Positions 32,500-43,312 of a DNA stretch of 64,000 bases are shown here, in pieces (within the stretch, counting starts at the first letter, position 1; each line of letters starts with the position of its first letter). The stretch comes from Ypsolopha sequella (lineage: Eukaryota > Arthropoda > Insecta > Lepidoptera > Ypsolophidae). The position numbers were made by a program, and so were the translations under genes. A model generated the notes under the pieces. The model searched no databases, was not told the origin of the DNA, and saw only the letters and a program-made list of their open reading frames with translations. The DNA lies in NCBI GenBank assembly GCA_934047225.1, contig OW203988.1, positions 4,188,229 through 4,252,228 on the forward strand. The letters are read 5' to 3'.

Positions 32500-32610
32500 T
32501 TTAGGGTTCCGTACCTAAAGGGTAAAAAAATATTAATTATGGTGAGGCTCCGTTGTCCGTCTGTCCGTATGTCATATTCTCATAACTTTTAGATAGAGAC
32601 TTGAAATTTG
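32500..32610 (+). repeat. Family I repeat, copy 2 (5' part only)
   Basis: GGGTTCCGTACCTAAAGGGT and then 'GTGAGGCTCCGTTGTCCGTC'. The 3' end is missing, displaced by the family B element that starts at 32643. Confidence 0.6.
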
Positions 32611-32642
32611 TTTAAAAATTACATTATTTTATCCACAAGCTG

Positions 32643-33012
32643 CTTAAAAGTGGTTTCGCAGCCGGATTATGAAAAACCTGGCTTTTTCTTAAATAAACAA
32701 AACAGAACACTTTAATTCAAAATTCTCTCAATAATTATTCAACAAAACCTTATAACATATATATTGTGTAATATTGTGTATGCTGTCATCGCAAAGTTTC
32801 AATTGGTTTCTCTAAAATCTTTGAAATTCTAAAATTTTAAAATTCTAATTTACATAAACTAATGGAAACTTTGCGAAGGCAGCATATAAAATACATCATA
32901 GGTAATAAGGGTTTTTTGAATAACTTCTGAGTGAATTTTGAATTTAAGTGTTCTGTTTCGATTAATTAGAAAAAAGCGGGTTACTCATAATCAGGCTGCG
33001 AAACTGCTGTTA
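32643..33012. repeat. Family B MITE, copy 3
   Basis: AGTGGTTTCGCAGCCGGATT on the left and 'AATCAGGCTGCGAAACTGCT' on the right, with mirrored arms through 'TTCAAAATTCTCTCAATAATT'. It is the longest copy because both central arms are kept. Confidence 0.75.
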
Positions 33013-33014
33013 AA

Positions 33015-33727
33015 AAAAGAAAAATTCGAAACGTTACAAAAAGATATGCTAACAATGAAAAATCTTACTTGGGCAACAAGTTCCACAGCATCTATTTGTT
33101 GTTTTTAGCAACCGGTTTCGTTTAACACATCTTCAGCCAGACACTAAAAAACTCTTGCTATTAAAACGATAACATAAAGATGTAGAACCAATCAATGTCA
33201 TAGTCACTGCTATTCGGGTATTATTCGAAAATCAGTGCTGTAAAGCTAAACGTTTTCCAGCAATATGCTGAAATAAAGCCCTTTTCTTGCCACCAAATTG
33301 TTTTAAATAATAGTATTAATTTTTTTTAACGTAGTTGTTGACAGTTTTGGTAATAATTTAAGCTTTATAATTATTTAAATTTATTTCTGTACGTAGGTAC
33401 ATATTTTATTACTGTTAAAGTTACATTTTTAAGTTAAAATGTTGTGTAGTAGTATAATAAGTACGGTGGCTTGAAATAAGTTGATTACTTACTTCCTTAC
33501 TTACATTTGAATAAATGTTTAGTGGAATATTGCAAATTATTAATATATCCATCCATAAGTTGATCACGGGCTTCAGCTAAGTGACGCCTATTTAAATTGA
33601 ACTAACCAGTTCTCAATAAAGCCATTTAAATCAAATACTTACATATCGATAACCCAAAAACTTTCGCCATGTACATCAAAAGAATACTAACGAATAAGAA
33701 AAATAAAAATAAAAGAATAATTCTTGC
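33015..33727. other. Intronic stretch with no recognised element
   Basis: AT-rich, with a short GTTTCGTTTAACACATCTTC block similar to 20535-20570. There is no exon or TIR. Confidence 0.4.
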
Positions 33728-33731
33728 ACAT

Positions 33732-34850
33732 TGTAGCGTTATTTTTAAAAAAAAAATTATTTATTATTTTCCGCCACTACATACTAACGAACGTAATTTC
33801 GAATTAAATTTGGACTGCCACCAGGCAAGCCTGGTGACAGCCAAAAAAAGAGGTAAACCTGGATGAATAAGCCGTATAATTTAAATAACAAAACACAAAA
33901 ATAACAAAACCGAAGTAAGAAAAATATGGTACAAAAGAACAATAATATCAGAGGAGTATCGGTATAAAGGAAATTCTTAGATCAAAAAAAAATTATTATG
34001 TCAAATTCCACTTATTTAGGATTTTAATTTCCTTTTAGCTTGAACGACGCATTTATTCATAAAATAATGGATTTTAAATTTGGTTTTCGACACTAGTTTA
34101 TAGGATCCTTTAAACTAAGATTTCACGGAAGTTTTGATAACTCTTGATCCGAAAGAAAAACGTAATAATAAGGTGTTACGAGCAATCGTTATCTAGCTTT
34201 ACACTAAGGAATAAAAATAATCGATGCTGAATATTAAGCTACAGATATTAAAAACCTGGTAAGGGTCTCTTCGTGACTTTGGGAGTTTCCGGTGTTCCCG
34301 GGAGCAGTCGATGAAGCTTGGCGATTTCAATTTTAGTATCGGAAGCTTTAGCTCACCAGGGACGTGGTCCTTACATCAGGCCTCAATAGATACAACCGTA
34401 CGAGATGGCGGATGGGATAATCAGACTGGGGAGACCCAGAAACCCTTTAAAAAATAATCCCGAAGGGTCGCTGTAAAGAAATAAAACAACGGCGTCAAGA
34501 CATGCTTATGAAACGAGGGAAAGGAAGTTAACGTATTGGAAACGGGACAAAAAGGATTTTCAGAGAATGAAACCAAAATTACACAAAACTTACCGGGAAA
34601 TGCAGGAAAACTGGCTTACACAATGCTCAGGGCAATTGCGCTCTGTTTCTATATTTTAAATATTAAATTTGTTATTTTGCAAAAGTGATTTTCTTTCCTC
34701 TGTCACGATCTTCTCTGATATGAGAAAAATAACAAAAAAATCTGACAAGAATATTCTAACTATTTGAATTCGAAAATTCAGAAAAGCAGCCAACGATAAA
34801 GAAAGACTAAAAATATATAAAAAGGTTGAATACTTGTAGCGAATGCTACA
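33732..34850 (-). repeat. 3' LTR (left copy)
   Basis: The left direct repeat of the element; its TGTAGCG/GCTACA ends pair with each other. In minus orientation it is the 3' LTR. A candidate polypurine tract upstream of it (reverse of 34851-34875, TCGTTTGAGGATAT) is poor. Confidence 0.9.
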
Positions 34851-35069
34851 ATATCCTCAAACGACACAAAAAAATTTAAACTAGCTTAAAGGAAATTAAC
34901 TTCCAGAAGGATAAACAATCGAATAAACACCTAGACTAATCAAAATGCCTCGAAAAAAAAGGACTTGATTAAGTAAAAACAAAGTAGTAGCCTATATTGC
35001 TCTGTGACCCACAAACTATCTTCAGGCAACAATCACGTAGAAACGTTGCACCGTTGCTGCCTGAAGGAG

Positions 35070-35510
35070 GACAAACCAACACACTAACAAACCACTAAAC
35101 AACAAATGAACGACCAACAAATCAATAACCAACAAACTAACAACCAACAAACAACAACCAACAACTCAACAACCAACAAATCAACAACCAACAAATTAAC
35201 GATCAACAAATCTACAACCAACAAACTAACAACTACCAAACCAACAATGAACAAAACAAGAACTAACCAATTAAAAACCAACAAATCAACAAAACAACAA
35301 TCTAAAAACCAACAACTCAACAACCAACAATCCAAAAACCAACAAATTAACTACCAACAAATCAACAACCAACAAATAACTACAAACAAACCAACAACCA
35401 ACAAATTAACTACCAACGAATCAACAACCAACAAATTAACGATCAACAAATCTACGACCAACAACTCAACAACCATCAAACCAAGAGCCAACAAATTAAA
35501 ATCGAAAGGA
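35070..35510. repeat. Degenerate tandem repeat of AACCAACAAATC type
   Basis: Short A/C-rich units (ACCAACAAATCAACAACC and variants). A longer block with 'AAATTAACGATCAACAAATC' occurs twice, about 243 bp apart (35190 and 35433), so the array itself has been partly duplicated. It gives a false low-complexity ORF of 138 codons on plus. Confidence 0.85.
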
Positions 35511-36469
35511 TACTTTATTTAACAAAAAGGGAGAATTTATCAAAAATAGTGTAAATCGGAAGCCGCAATGATATGTGCAAAAAAAGGTTTTGCTATTCAA
35601 TTGACCTCCATACAGCGAAAATAGTTTGTTAAAAAATGTAAACCAGAAAGTTCAAAATAATAGACAAATATTCAAATGTCGACTTTGACAGTTGACAAGA
35701 CTGAAAATGTAAACAAAGATTTCAGCAATTGCAAAACCTTTTCAAGAAAAAATCAACATTTGTTCTGTAAAAACAAAAAGATTAATTCGAGGATTTGCGA
35801 CAAAATTTCTTGCATGGAAGAGCCAATCTCAATATTATTGTGAAAATTTTGTAACAAAATGAGATTGCCTATATTGGATTAGGGATCAACAGAAAATGAA
35901 TAAAGTGACCACCCGGATCTACTGGTATCAACAATTATGCTAGAAACACAATAAATATGTTTAACTAGAAACTACCACATTTATGGATAAATTACAATAA
36001 ATTTATTTGACTTGAAAACTCAGTGTAAATTATTTACTAGAACAGGTAACAATTTTTAATGATAGATATGGAAAGTAATAGGCTACTAAATATTGAAATG
36101 CACTTACCTGCAGGTCCTACCTAACTATACATAAGGAAATTAGGTTAGGGATAGGATAATATACACACACAAATAAAACAGGTAATACACAAAAAGTGTG
36201 TAAATACTTTATTCCTTTATTAAAATTTGCAAAACATAGATTTCACAAATTAAGGGTACTCATAAAGACAAAAAATATTCTTCGTGAAAAAATTTGGTTC
36301 CTTTCGACAGCTTGGTATTGGGGTTCCTTAGAAGAGAAAACGCTGCCTGAAAACAAACAAAATTTAGTAGGTTGGAAAATTAGTCTACGAAAGCGTAGAC
36401 ACCACCGTCGAATTGAGAAAAAAACGTTAAAGTACAGCAAGTAATATTCAGAAAACCGTACTTACCTTT

Positions 36470-36482
36470 TGTTCGGGCGCCA
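36470..36482 (-). promoter_or_regulatory. tRNA-Lys-type primer binding site
   Basis: On the minus strand it reads TGGCGCCCGAACA, the complement of a tRNA-Lys 3' end as used by many retroelements. It lies four bases (AATA) inside the right LTR and sets the direction of the element. Confidence 0.85.
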
Positions 36483-36486
36483 TATT

Positions 36487-37605
36487 TGTAGCGTTATTTT
36501 TAAAAAAAAAATTATTTATTATTTTCCGCCACTACATACTAACGAACGTAATTTCGAATTAAATTTGGACTGCCACCAGGCAAGCCTGGTGACAGCCAAA
36601 AAAAGAGGTAAACCTGGATGAATAAGCCGTATAATTTAAATAACAAAACACAAAAATAACAAAACCGAAGTAAGAAAAATATGGTACAAAAGAACAATAA
36701 TATCAGAGGAGTATCGGTATAAAGGAAATTCTTAGATCAAAAAAAAATTATTATGTCAAATTCCACTTATTTAGGATTTTAATTTCCTTTTAGCTTGAAC
36801 GACGCATTTATTCATAAAATAATGGATTTTAAATTTGGTTGTCGACACTAGTTTATAGGATCCTTTAAACTAAGATTTCACGGAAGTTTTGATAACTCTT
36901 GATCCGAAAGAAAAACGTAATAATAAGGTGTTACGAGCAATCGTTATCTAGCTTTACACTAAGGAATAAAAATAATCGATGCTGAATATTAAGCTACAGA
37001 TATTAAAAACCTGGTAAGGGTCTCTTCGTGACTTTGGGAGTTTCCGGTGTTCCCGGGAGCAGTCGATGAAGCTTGGCGATTTCAATTTTAGTATCGGAAG
37101 CTTTAGCTCACCAGGGACGTGGTCCTTACATCAGGCCTCAATAGATACAACCGTACGAGATGGCGGATGGGATAATCAGACTGGGGAGACCCAGAAACCC
37201 TTTAAAAAATAATCCCGAAGGGTCGCTGTAAAGAAATAAAACAACGGCGTCAAGACATGCTTATGAAACGAGGGAAAGGAAGTTAACGTATTGGAAACGG
37301 GACAAAAAGGATTTTCAGAGAATGAAACCAAAATTACACAAAACTTACCGGGAAATGCAGGAAAACTGGCTTACACAATGCTCAGGGCAATTGCGCTCTG
37401 TTTCTATATTTTAAATATTAAATTTGTTATTTTGCAAAAGTGATTTTCTTTCCTCTGTCACGATCTTCTCTGATATGAGAAAAATAACAAAAAAATCTGA
37501 CAAGAATATTCTAACTATTTGAATTCGAAAATTCAGAAAAGCAGCCAACGATAAAGAAAGACTAAAAATATATAAAAAGGTTGAATACTTGTAGCGAATG
37601 CTACA
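36487..37605 (-). repeat. 5' LTR (right copy)
   Basis: The right direct repeat, same length as the left one. In minus orientation it holds the promoter region; no clear TATA position was assigned. Its outer end abuts the target copy ACAT at 37606. Confidence 0.9.
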
Positions 37606-37918
37606 ACATGCTCTAGTAAAAGCTCATATAGATAGAACACAAGCACACGTTGAAGAGACCGCTCCGAGAAGCGAACACGCGTCCAAACATGAAAGAATGC
37701 TCGGATGACCTGCGGTGTTTATATCAAACGAGCGAGAATTTTTAGAGCATTTATTATAGAATTCCCGTTGAACAAATATGGAGCAACGAAAGAAAGCTTT
37801 TTACCTGTTTACACAAAGATAATTTTAAATAATGGGGATAGAATAAGCATTCGCTAATTTAGGTTAATAAAAGTAATTTAACATCTACATCATCCACAAA
37901 AGTATAAAATTCACTCAC

Positions 37919-38088
37919 CACTCATCATCCCCTTCAAGGTGATAGTTTCCATCTCCGTTAAGTTTGTAGCAAGCTTGCACCAGAGCCGCCTCTGCCGACC
38001 CTGCTGTCACCAGCTCCTCGAATGTATCTGCCGGGATCTCGAACGGTAACACTGGCTGGTATGATGACGCGTCGCCGCCGATAAGACA
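37919..38088 (-). CDS. NACHT/NWD-like gene, exon 2
   Basis: A 170-nt exon: acceptor TTCTCCAG, donor GTGAGT. It starts in phase 0 after exon 1 and ends with TG of a Trp codon completed in exon 3. It encodes CLIGGDASSYQPVLPFEIPA, then DTFEELVTAGSAEAALVQAC and YKLNGDGNYHLEGDDE. This matches the NWD pattern 'LLGdkYGyrPlP..Ipa.EFe.L', the end of the DUF4062-like N-terminal domain. The LTR element ends about 310 bp downstream and a LINE starts about 120 bp upstream, so the exon is tightly flanked by mobile DNA yet has intact frame and splice sites. Confidence 0.85.
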
Positions 38089-38199
38089 CTGGAGAAAAGA
38101 GGTTTGGTGTAAGGAGGCTGTTTATTTGGATTATTCGTAATTTCCAAGCAGTTCCGTTGACCTCCTTGTAATGAGTTTATCTCACCCACAAGTCTGTGG

Positions 38200-41100
38200 G
38201 TCTCACCCTCAGAATAAGGAATACAAAATAGAAGCCTGGCTAAAATGCGCGGTATTAATGCTAGGCTCTGTGCCCACCCCGACGCTAATCCGGTAGAACA
38301 AATTTGGTTGAGCTAGAATGTTAATTCTACTAAGGTCATTATCGGGACAGCCTATCGGCCAAATTGGATTGACGCCACCTCCTTCTTCGACGCTATGACT
38401 GACTCCATAACATATTTTTCCAGATATCAAAATGTTATTTTACTGGGTGATTTCAATATAAACCTTCTTGATTCCAGTGATCCTGATATCAAGGTATATG
38501 ACAGTTTCATACATTCTGTTAATTTGAAACAATTAGTAACCGAACCGACTCACTTTACCGACACCAGCGCGACCCTGATTGACTTAGTTTGCACAGACGC
38601 CGTGGCACGTTCCTTAACTGTAGATTTCGTTCCAGCTCTGGGTAAACATGCTTTTATTGTAACTGAATTTAACTTTAAAAAGCCTAAACCTACACCCCAA
38701 TGGATCACGTTCAGGCCTCTCAATGACATCATCCCTGAGCTGTTTGAAAAAGACCTCAACTCAATAGACTGGGATTACATTAAAACCCAAAACAATGTAA
38801 ATGACATGATTGGAGTCTTCAATACCTACATGATCAATCTTTTTGACCTACATGCGCCTGAAAAGACTATCTTAATCAAAGAGCGCAGCTATCCATGGAT
38901 AACTGATAATGTCAAATTCATGATGCATTTACGAGATGAAGCACATAAGCGGTTTCACATAAGCAAATCAGAAGGCCATAAAAAGTATTATAAAGAATTA
39001 AAAAATCTGGTTAACGTCGCAATTCACAATGAGAAAAAAGCATTTTTTGAAAACAACATTAATACTCACTGTAATGACGGAGCAAAACTTTGGAAAAATC
39101 TTAAATCCTCAGTCTTACGTAATCATGAAAGCAAAGACCTTCCTTCGCATTTTCATGATCCAGATGACTTGAATCGTCATTTTCTCGACATCCCTGGTGA
39201 AGAACAGGTTGATATATCTTTGCTTACATATTTTGAACTTCATAGGTTTGGGACCTCAACCTTCAGTATCGAAACTGTTACAGCAGACTTAGTAGGAAAA
39301 ATCACCAATCGCTTAAAATCAAATGCGTTAGGAGTCGATCGTATCGCTCTCAAGATGATTCTTCTAACATTACCACGTACGCTAGACATCTTGACCTACA
39401 TCATTAATCAATCTATAAAAACGTCTACCTTCCCCGATGTGTGGAAAGTGGCTCTAGTTCGTCCCCTACCTAAAAACCACAATCCTACTAATGTGAAAGA
39501 TTTACGCCCTATCAGTCTACTTCCTTGTTTCTCGAAAATTCTTGAAAAGATAATTTGTCAACAGACCATATGCTACCTTGAATCAAACAAGATACTACCC
39601 CCCTTGCAGTCGGGCTTCCGTAAACAACGCAGCACCGCCACTGCACTTTTAGACGTTGTTGACAATATCCTTAAGGCTCAGGATATAGGCAAGGGTACTA
39701 TTTTGACTCTTCTCGATTTTTCCCGTGCTTTCGACTCCATTAACCCCGCTCTTCTTTTATCGAAACTTATTTATTATGGCTTCGACAATGGCTCAGTTAA
39801 ATGGTTCAATAGCTATCTTGATGGTCGCTCTCAAATTGTAGAAATCAAGAGTAATGTATCTGGTGCAAGTAAATGTTCGTCACCTCGACCAGTGTCCAGA
39901 GGAGTGCCTCAGGGCTCTATTTTGGGCCCCATTCTTTTTATTTTATACAGCGCTGACATTATCAAAGAGATTCAACACTGCAAATATCACATGTACGCAG
40001 ATGACCTACAACTATACTTATCTTTTCATCCACGAGCGACTCAAGAATCTGTTATAAAAATCGTTGATGATCTTAACCGCATAGCTGGTTGGTCGCATAA
40101 AAATACACTGGTCCTTAACCCCAGCAAATCTAAATTTTTGGTTTTAGGCTCCGTTAAACAAATTGAGAAGATCGTAAATTTGACACCTTATATCTCAATT
40201 AATGGAGAAAGCATAGACCGAGTAGATGAAGCACGCAATTTAGGGCTGCTTATGGATGGTAATCTGCGCTTTGAGAATCACGTCTTAGCTTCTGTGAGAA
40301 ATTGCTTTTATAGACTGAAAATCCTCTACAAGATTCGTGATTACCTTAGTGTAGATCTACGCATCCAACTCTGCGAATCCCTTATTCTCTCAAGGCTCAA
40401 CTATGCCGATACAGTCTATGGTCCTTGTTTGCTAGTTAGAACGATTAAGCTGCTTCAAAGAGTTCAAAACGCTTGCGCGAGATTCTGCTTCCCGATTCCA
40501 CCTCGGACGCACGTAACTCCCTATCTGAATGCATCAAACCTATTAAAACTCGAAGCACGTAGACATCTCCACCTGGCTACATTGTTGTTTGGTGTGATCA
40601 AAATTGGATCACCTGATTATCTAAAGGACAAATTGAAATGGTCCCGTGATCAGTTTCGATACAATACAAGAGCATCATCGTATCTTTTGTCCATGCATCG
40701 ACATCGTACTACTGCATTTCGTGGCAGCTTTAGGTATGCAGCCACGAAATGTTGGAACAACCTTCCTCCACCGTTACGTGATCTGAAATTAGTTAACATG
40801 TTCAAATTCAAATACAAAAAATATCTGCTAGATGGGCAAAGGAATCAGTCCTTATTCTACCTGTAGTCAAATTAACTTGCTTTCACTTTTTCATGTTGTA
40901 TATTAATCCCAGTGTGCTCTCATGCTATTATGTTTTTTGGAATTTCCTTCAACAAAATGTTTGCGCATTATTTTTAATTTAAAAAAAGTTATAGTTATAC
41001 TTTTTGTGTATATAGTTTTGTATATTGATTTGTAGGTTGTCATTGTTATGTTATTGACAATAGAAGCTGTATAGAGATACTTGTATATACTTTATTAGTG

Positions 41101-41398
41101 GCAAGAAACTGTACATTTGCTACCGCAAGTCACTCGCACTGGCCGTAACAGAATACCAGCGCTGTGTCGGGGTATATATATTTCTATGGATATGTATTAT
41201 CTCGGCACAGCAACATGCTGAGTTGCGGCCTTTTCGGTGGAGATGAATGCACGATAATGTATATATGCTCTTATTTGTAATTTTCTTTTTTTTTTGTGTC
41301 TTCATGTTAGTTATAAGCGTTAATGTATAATTATCTGTGTAACTGTCTTGTGTTTTTCACTCTTCACCGAATAAATGTCTTTCTTTCTTTCTTTCTAA
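38200..41398 (+). mobile_element. LINE (non-LTR retrotransposon), CR1/jockey-like, TTTC tail
   Basis: It begins near a GAATAAGGAATACAAAATAG block that also occurs inverted at 47925-48000, passes through part of an AP endonuclease domain with one in-frame stop (TAG near 38319), and then has an 823-codon ORF. About 530 bp of 3' UTR follows, ending with AATAAATG and five TTTC repeats (41378-41397). The endonuclease N-terminus and any ORF1 are missing, so it is truncated or internally deleted. It lies in intron 1 of the NACHT gene, antisense to it. Confidence 0.8.
38395..40866 (+). CDS. LINE ORF2: partial endonuclease plus reverse transcriptase
   Basis: 823 codons without a stop. The end of the AP endonuclease is at residues 14-110: VILLGDFNINLL, and LIDLVCTDAV. 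The usual SDH triad reads GKH (ALGKHAFIV), so the catalytic Asp is lost or replaced. The RT covers about residues 330-620: DLRPISLLPCFSKILEK (about 367), motif A LTLLDFSRAFDSIN (about 439), motif B SRGVPQGSILGPILFILY (about 500) and motif C YADDLQLY (about 532). The C-terminus has YAATKCWNNLPPPLRDL, typical of CR1/jockey-like elements. In-frame coding continues upstream of this ATG to the TAG near 38319 (TKVIIGTAYRPNWIDATSFF). RT chemistry residues look intact, but the endonuclease does not. Confidence 0.85.
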   Translation: MTDSITYFSRYQNVILLGDFNINLLDSSDPDIKVYDSFIHSVNLKQLVTEPTHFTDTSATLIDLVCTDAVARSLTVDFVPALGKHAFIVTEFNFKKPKPTPQWITFRPLNDIIPELFEKDLNSIDWDYIKTQNNVNDMIGVFNTYMINLFDLHAPEKTILIKERSYPWITDNVKFMMHLRDEAHKRFHISKSEGHKKYYKELKNLVNVAIHNEKKAFFENNINTHCNDGAKLWKNLKSSVLRNHESKDLPSHFHDPDDLNRHFLDIPGEEQVDISLLTYFELHRFGTSTFSIETVTADLVGKITNRLKSNALGVDRIALKMILLTLPRTLDILTYIINQSIKTSTFPDVWKVALVRPLPKNHNPTNVKDLRPISLLPCFSKILEKIICQQTICYLESNKILPPLQSGFRKQRSTATALLDVVDNILKAQDIGKGTILTLLDFSRAFDSINPALLLSKLIYYGFDNGSVKWFNSYLDGRSQIVEIKSNVSGASKCSSPRPVSRGVPQGSILGPILFILYSADIIKEIQHCKYHMYADDLQLYLSFHPRATQESVIKIVDDLNRIAGWSHKNTLVLNPSKSKFLVLGSVKQIEKIVNLTPYISINGESIDRVDEARNLGLLMDGNLRFENHVLASVRNCFYRLKILYKIRDYLSVDLRIQLCESLILSRLNYADTVYGPCLLVRTIKLLQRVQNACARFCFPIPPRTHVTPYLNASNLLKLEARRHLHLATLLFGVIKIGSPDYLKDKLKWSRDQFRYNTRASSYLLSMHRHRTTAFRGSFRYAATKCWNNLPPPLRDLKLVNMFKFKYKKYLLDGQRNQSLFYL

Positions 41399-41399
41399 A

Positions 41400-42275
41400 A
41401 TAATACACGGAGAAAGACACCTATCCTTGATTTTCTTACGACATTCTAGTACGTTAGAGAGAAATGGATATGTATTAGTTTTTTCTTAATTAGGTAGGTT
41501 GTCACTAGTTCGTTGCTTTACTAGTGATGTAACAATGTCGATTTTTGACTACGATAAATAAACCAAATCGAAATGAACCACGACCAATCTGCTTACCACA
41601 CATTATATCGTATCAAAGTGTGAAAAAAAAGAGAATGCAGGAGGCACCGACTTTTCTGGTGACATCCTCTTGCTTTGGAAGGAGGCCAAGAGAATTAATA
41701 GCAAAGTGGTCTCTGTCTACCCCAGTGGGACACGTGTTATATTGTGTAAATAAGGAATTAATGAAAGGATATCTTTTGTTTAGCATAATATTTTTATTAA
41801 GTACAAATTACTATATCGTAGGCAGGTAGGTACATAAGTTTAGTCCAAAATTGTGCTTGTTTCTAGTACAAAAAATGCTGTAGTTTGTATCAGAGATACA
41901 ACCGTAAACTATTTAAGTGGATGCTTTTTAAGTCGCCTCTTAACTCAATCAAATAGATGTTCGTTGATGTCGCGTCTTTGTTCAATCAAGGAATAAGGAA
42001 TTAATCGCAACAATAGAAATCATAATAATCATAGACTTATAGGATTCGTAATAATAATATTATGTCAATGATGAGCGATGACAGCGCAATTACTACAGAG
42101 GTAATTTCAATTTTTTATTATTTCTATCAAATAAACATCAACTCATCTTGAATGATAACTAATAACAAATAATGAACGATTAAAATACCTAATAACCTGT
42201 AATAAGAAATCAAACTATGCGCAGTTCAAGTCAATAAGCATTCCCAAAATTCGTTTCACGATAGAACTACCCTGT
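41400..42275. other. Intronic stretch with no recognised element
   Basis: A 94-codon plus ORF (41545-41829) includes 'FGRRPRELIAKWSLSTPVGH', perhaps a worn LINE 3' end; I cannot place it. The rest is AT-rich. Confidence 0.4.
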
Positions 42276-42279
42276 CAAA

Positions 42280-42751
42280 GTACTTTTATTGTCAACCACT
42301 AAGTACGAAAATGTCTTGATCTGCGGAATTTCTTCGTGAAGTCGATCACGGAAGTACCGTACAAGTTCTGAACAGGCCTTTCAGAACGATTTGCGAACAT
42401 AGAAGTATGCACTTTTCTACACCACAGACATCCATAGGTACTGGTTCTGTTGCCTAAAATTGAAAAATTATCGAGTTAATATACTATAGTATAGTACAAG
42501 CACGTACCTACAAACAAGATTGATAATGCAATTATACATAATTATTTAAAGGTTACCAATGTGTCTGTATCTGGTAAATATAACGTCGGTAAAGCATCTG
42601 CTTTTAACCGTCTCCATTTTAAATTTTCGTTTGGTCCAAAAGAATCCGGCGTAAAGTGTTTGAACAAATATGACTGCTTTTTTTAATTGCCCAATTTGGT
42701 CCAATTATTCGTCTAAGCCATTCACTTTTTAATTCTTCCCTTTTTGGAAAT
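42280..42751 (-). pseudogene. THAP zinc-finger pseudogene, second part (frameshifted)
   Basis: After a TTATAG acceptor at 42751 the frame reads RFPKREELKSEWLRRIIGPN then WAIKKSSHICS. At that point the Cys..His pair of a THAP finger is expected (CSKHF), but one base is missing and the frame shifts. In the shifted frame the next piece reads FTPDSFGPNENLKWRRLKAD then ALPTLYLP, the AVPxxF-like end of a THAP domain. A further exon-like piece starts at 42453. The phase (needs one base) fits the exon at 47476-47552. THAP fingers occur in both host proteins and DNA transposases; the surroundings favour a transposon. Confidence 0.65.
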
Positions 42752-42834
42752 CTATAACAAAAAAATATAGCGATATTTATTCGGCATTATTTTTCTTTTA
42801 AGGGCAGGTTATCCAGGACCTGTAGGTATTTATC

Positions 42835-42960
42835 GCTACCTCAGCCCCCGCCAATTCACCGCGACGTATTTATTTACGATGCAACTGAGCGGCTAGAATC
42901 GTGACCTCACGTGACTCGCCACCGACCGCCGCGTACATTAAAATAGGTTCGGGGCCAGTA
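42835..42960. other. GC-rich patch without a recognised feature
   Basis: 'GCCCCCGCCAATTCACCGCG' and 'CGCCACCGACCGCCGCGTAC' stand out from AT-rich DNA, next to a CACGTGA. No ORF or TIR was found. It could be a promoter of the decayed THAP element or a foreign MITE core. Confidence 0.3.
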
Positions 42961-43149
42961 ACTGTACTTCGTACTAATAAGAATTGATTCCGATAAATGA
43001 ACCAACATAAACTATTCCTACTAAAAAACTGAGTTAGTACAAATAGGGGAGTTTATTACATTGGATCATATGAGCAATATCTAAGCACGCTCTTGTAAAA
43101 CATTTGGAAGTACAGCTAAAAATATTTAATACACTTGGTAACCATATGA

Positions 43150-43312
43150 GCTAACAAAGCTGACTCTGAAGGCTTTCATTGTAATCTAGGAGCTGTCAAA
43201 ACTAAATTTTGTTTATTACAAAATAGTTATGAACTATTAATTATTAAAAATAGAAGCTAAATTACTTTGGAATAATTTAGGTTTCGACGGCACTAAAACT
43301 GAAATTATAGGC
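43150..43312. repeat. Family M MITE, copy 2 (diverged)
   Basis: AAAGCTGACTCTGAAGGCTT and 'GGAGCTGTCAAAACTAAATTT' match copy 1 at 22033-22205. The right arm (ACGGCACTAAAACTGAAATT) is worn. Confidence 0.65.

Larger units (their letters stand above)
34851..36486 (-). other. Interior of the LTR element
   Basis: No retroviral gene. It contains a hairpin (CTTCAGGCAACA at 35021 against TTGCTGCCTGAAG at 35055) and an Asn/Gln/Thr-rich repeat block. Beside the primer site it has a consensus-like splice donor on the minus strand (GGTAAGTACGG, reverse of 36455-36466). An 82-codon plus ORF (36196-36444) is unrecognised and antisense to the element. Confidence 0.7.
33732..37605 (-). mobile_element. Non-autonomous LTR retrotransposon, 3.87 kb
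   Basis: Two direct copies of a 1,119-bp LTR (33732-34850 and 36487-37605) start TGTAGC and end GCTACA. ACAT flanks both sides (33728-33731 and 37606-37609) as a 4-bp target duplication. The LTRs are almost identical; I saw one difference (TTTTCGAC at 34085, TTGTCGAC in the other). The primer site TGGCGCCCGAACA at 36470-36482, inverse on plus, places the 5' LTR on the right, so the element reads on the minus strand. The 1.64-kb interior has no gag, protease, RT or integrase; it is mainly a tandem repeat (35070-35510). It must borrow proteins from an autonomous relative. It sits inside intron 2 of the NACHT gene, in the same transcriptional sense as the gene. Confidence 0.9.

Noticed and set aside
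33669..33866. 65-codon plus ORF at the left LTR edge
   Set aside because: It starts outside the element and runs into the LTR; a chance frame.
35106..35522. 138-codon Asn/Gln/Thr-rich ORF in the LTR element
   Set aside because: A low-complexity tandem array; it is antisense to the element as set by the primer site.
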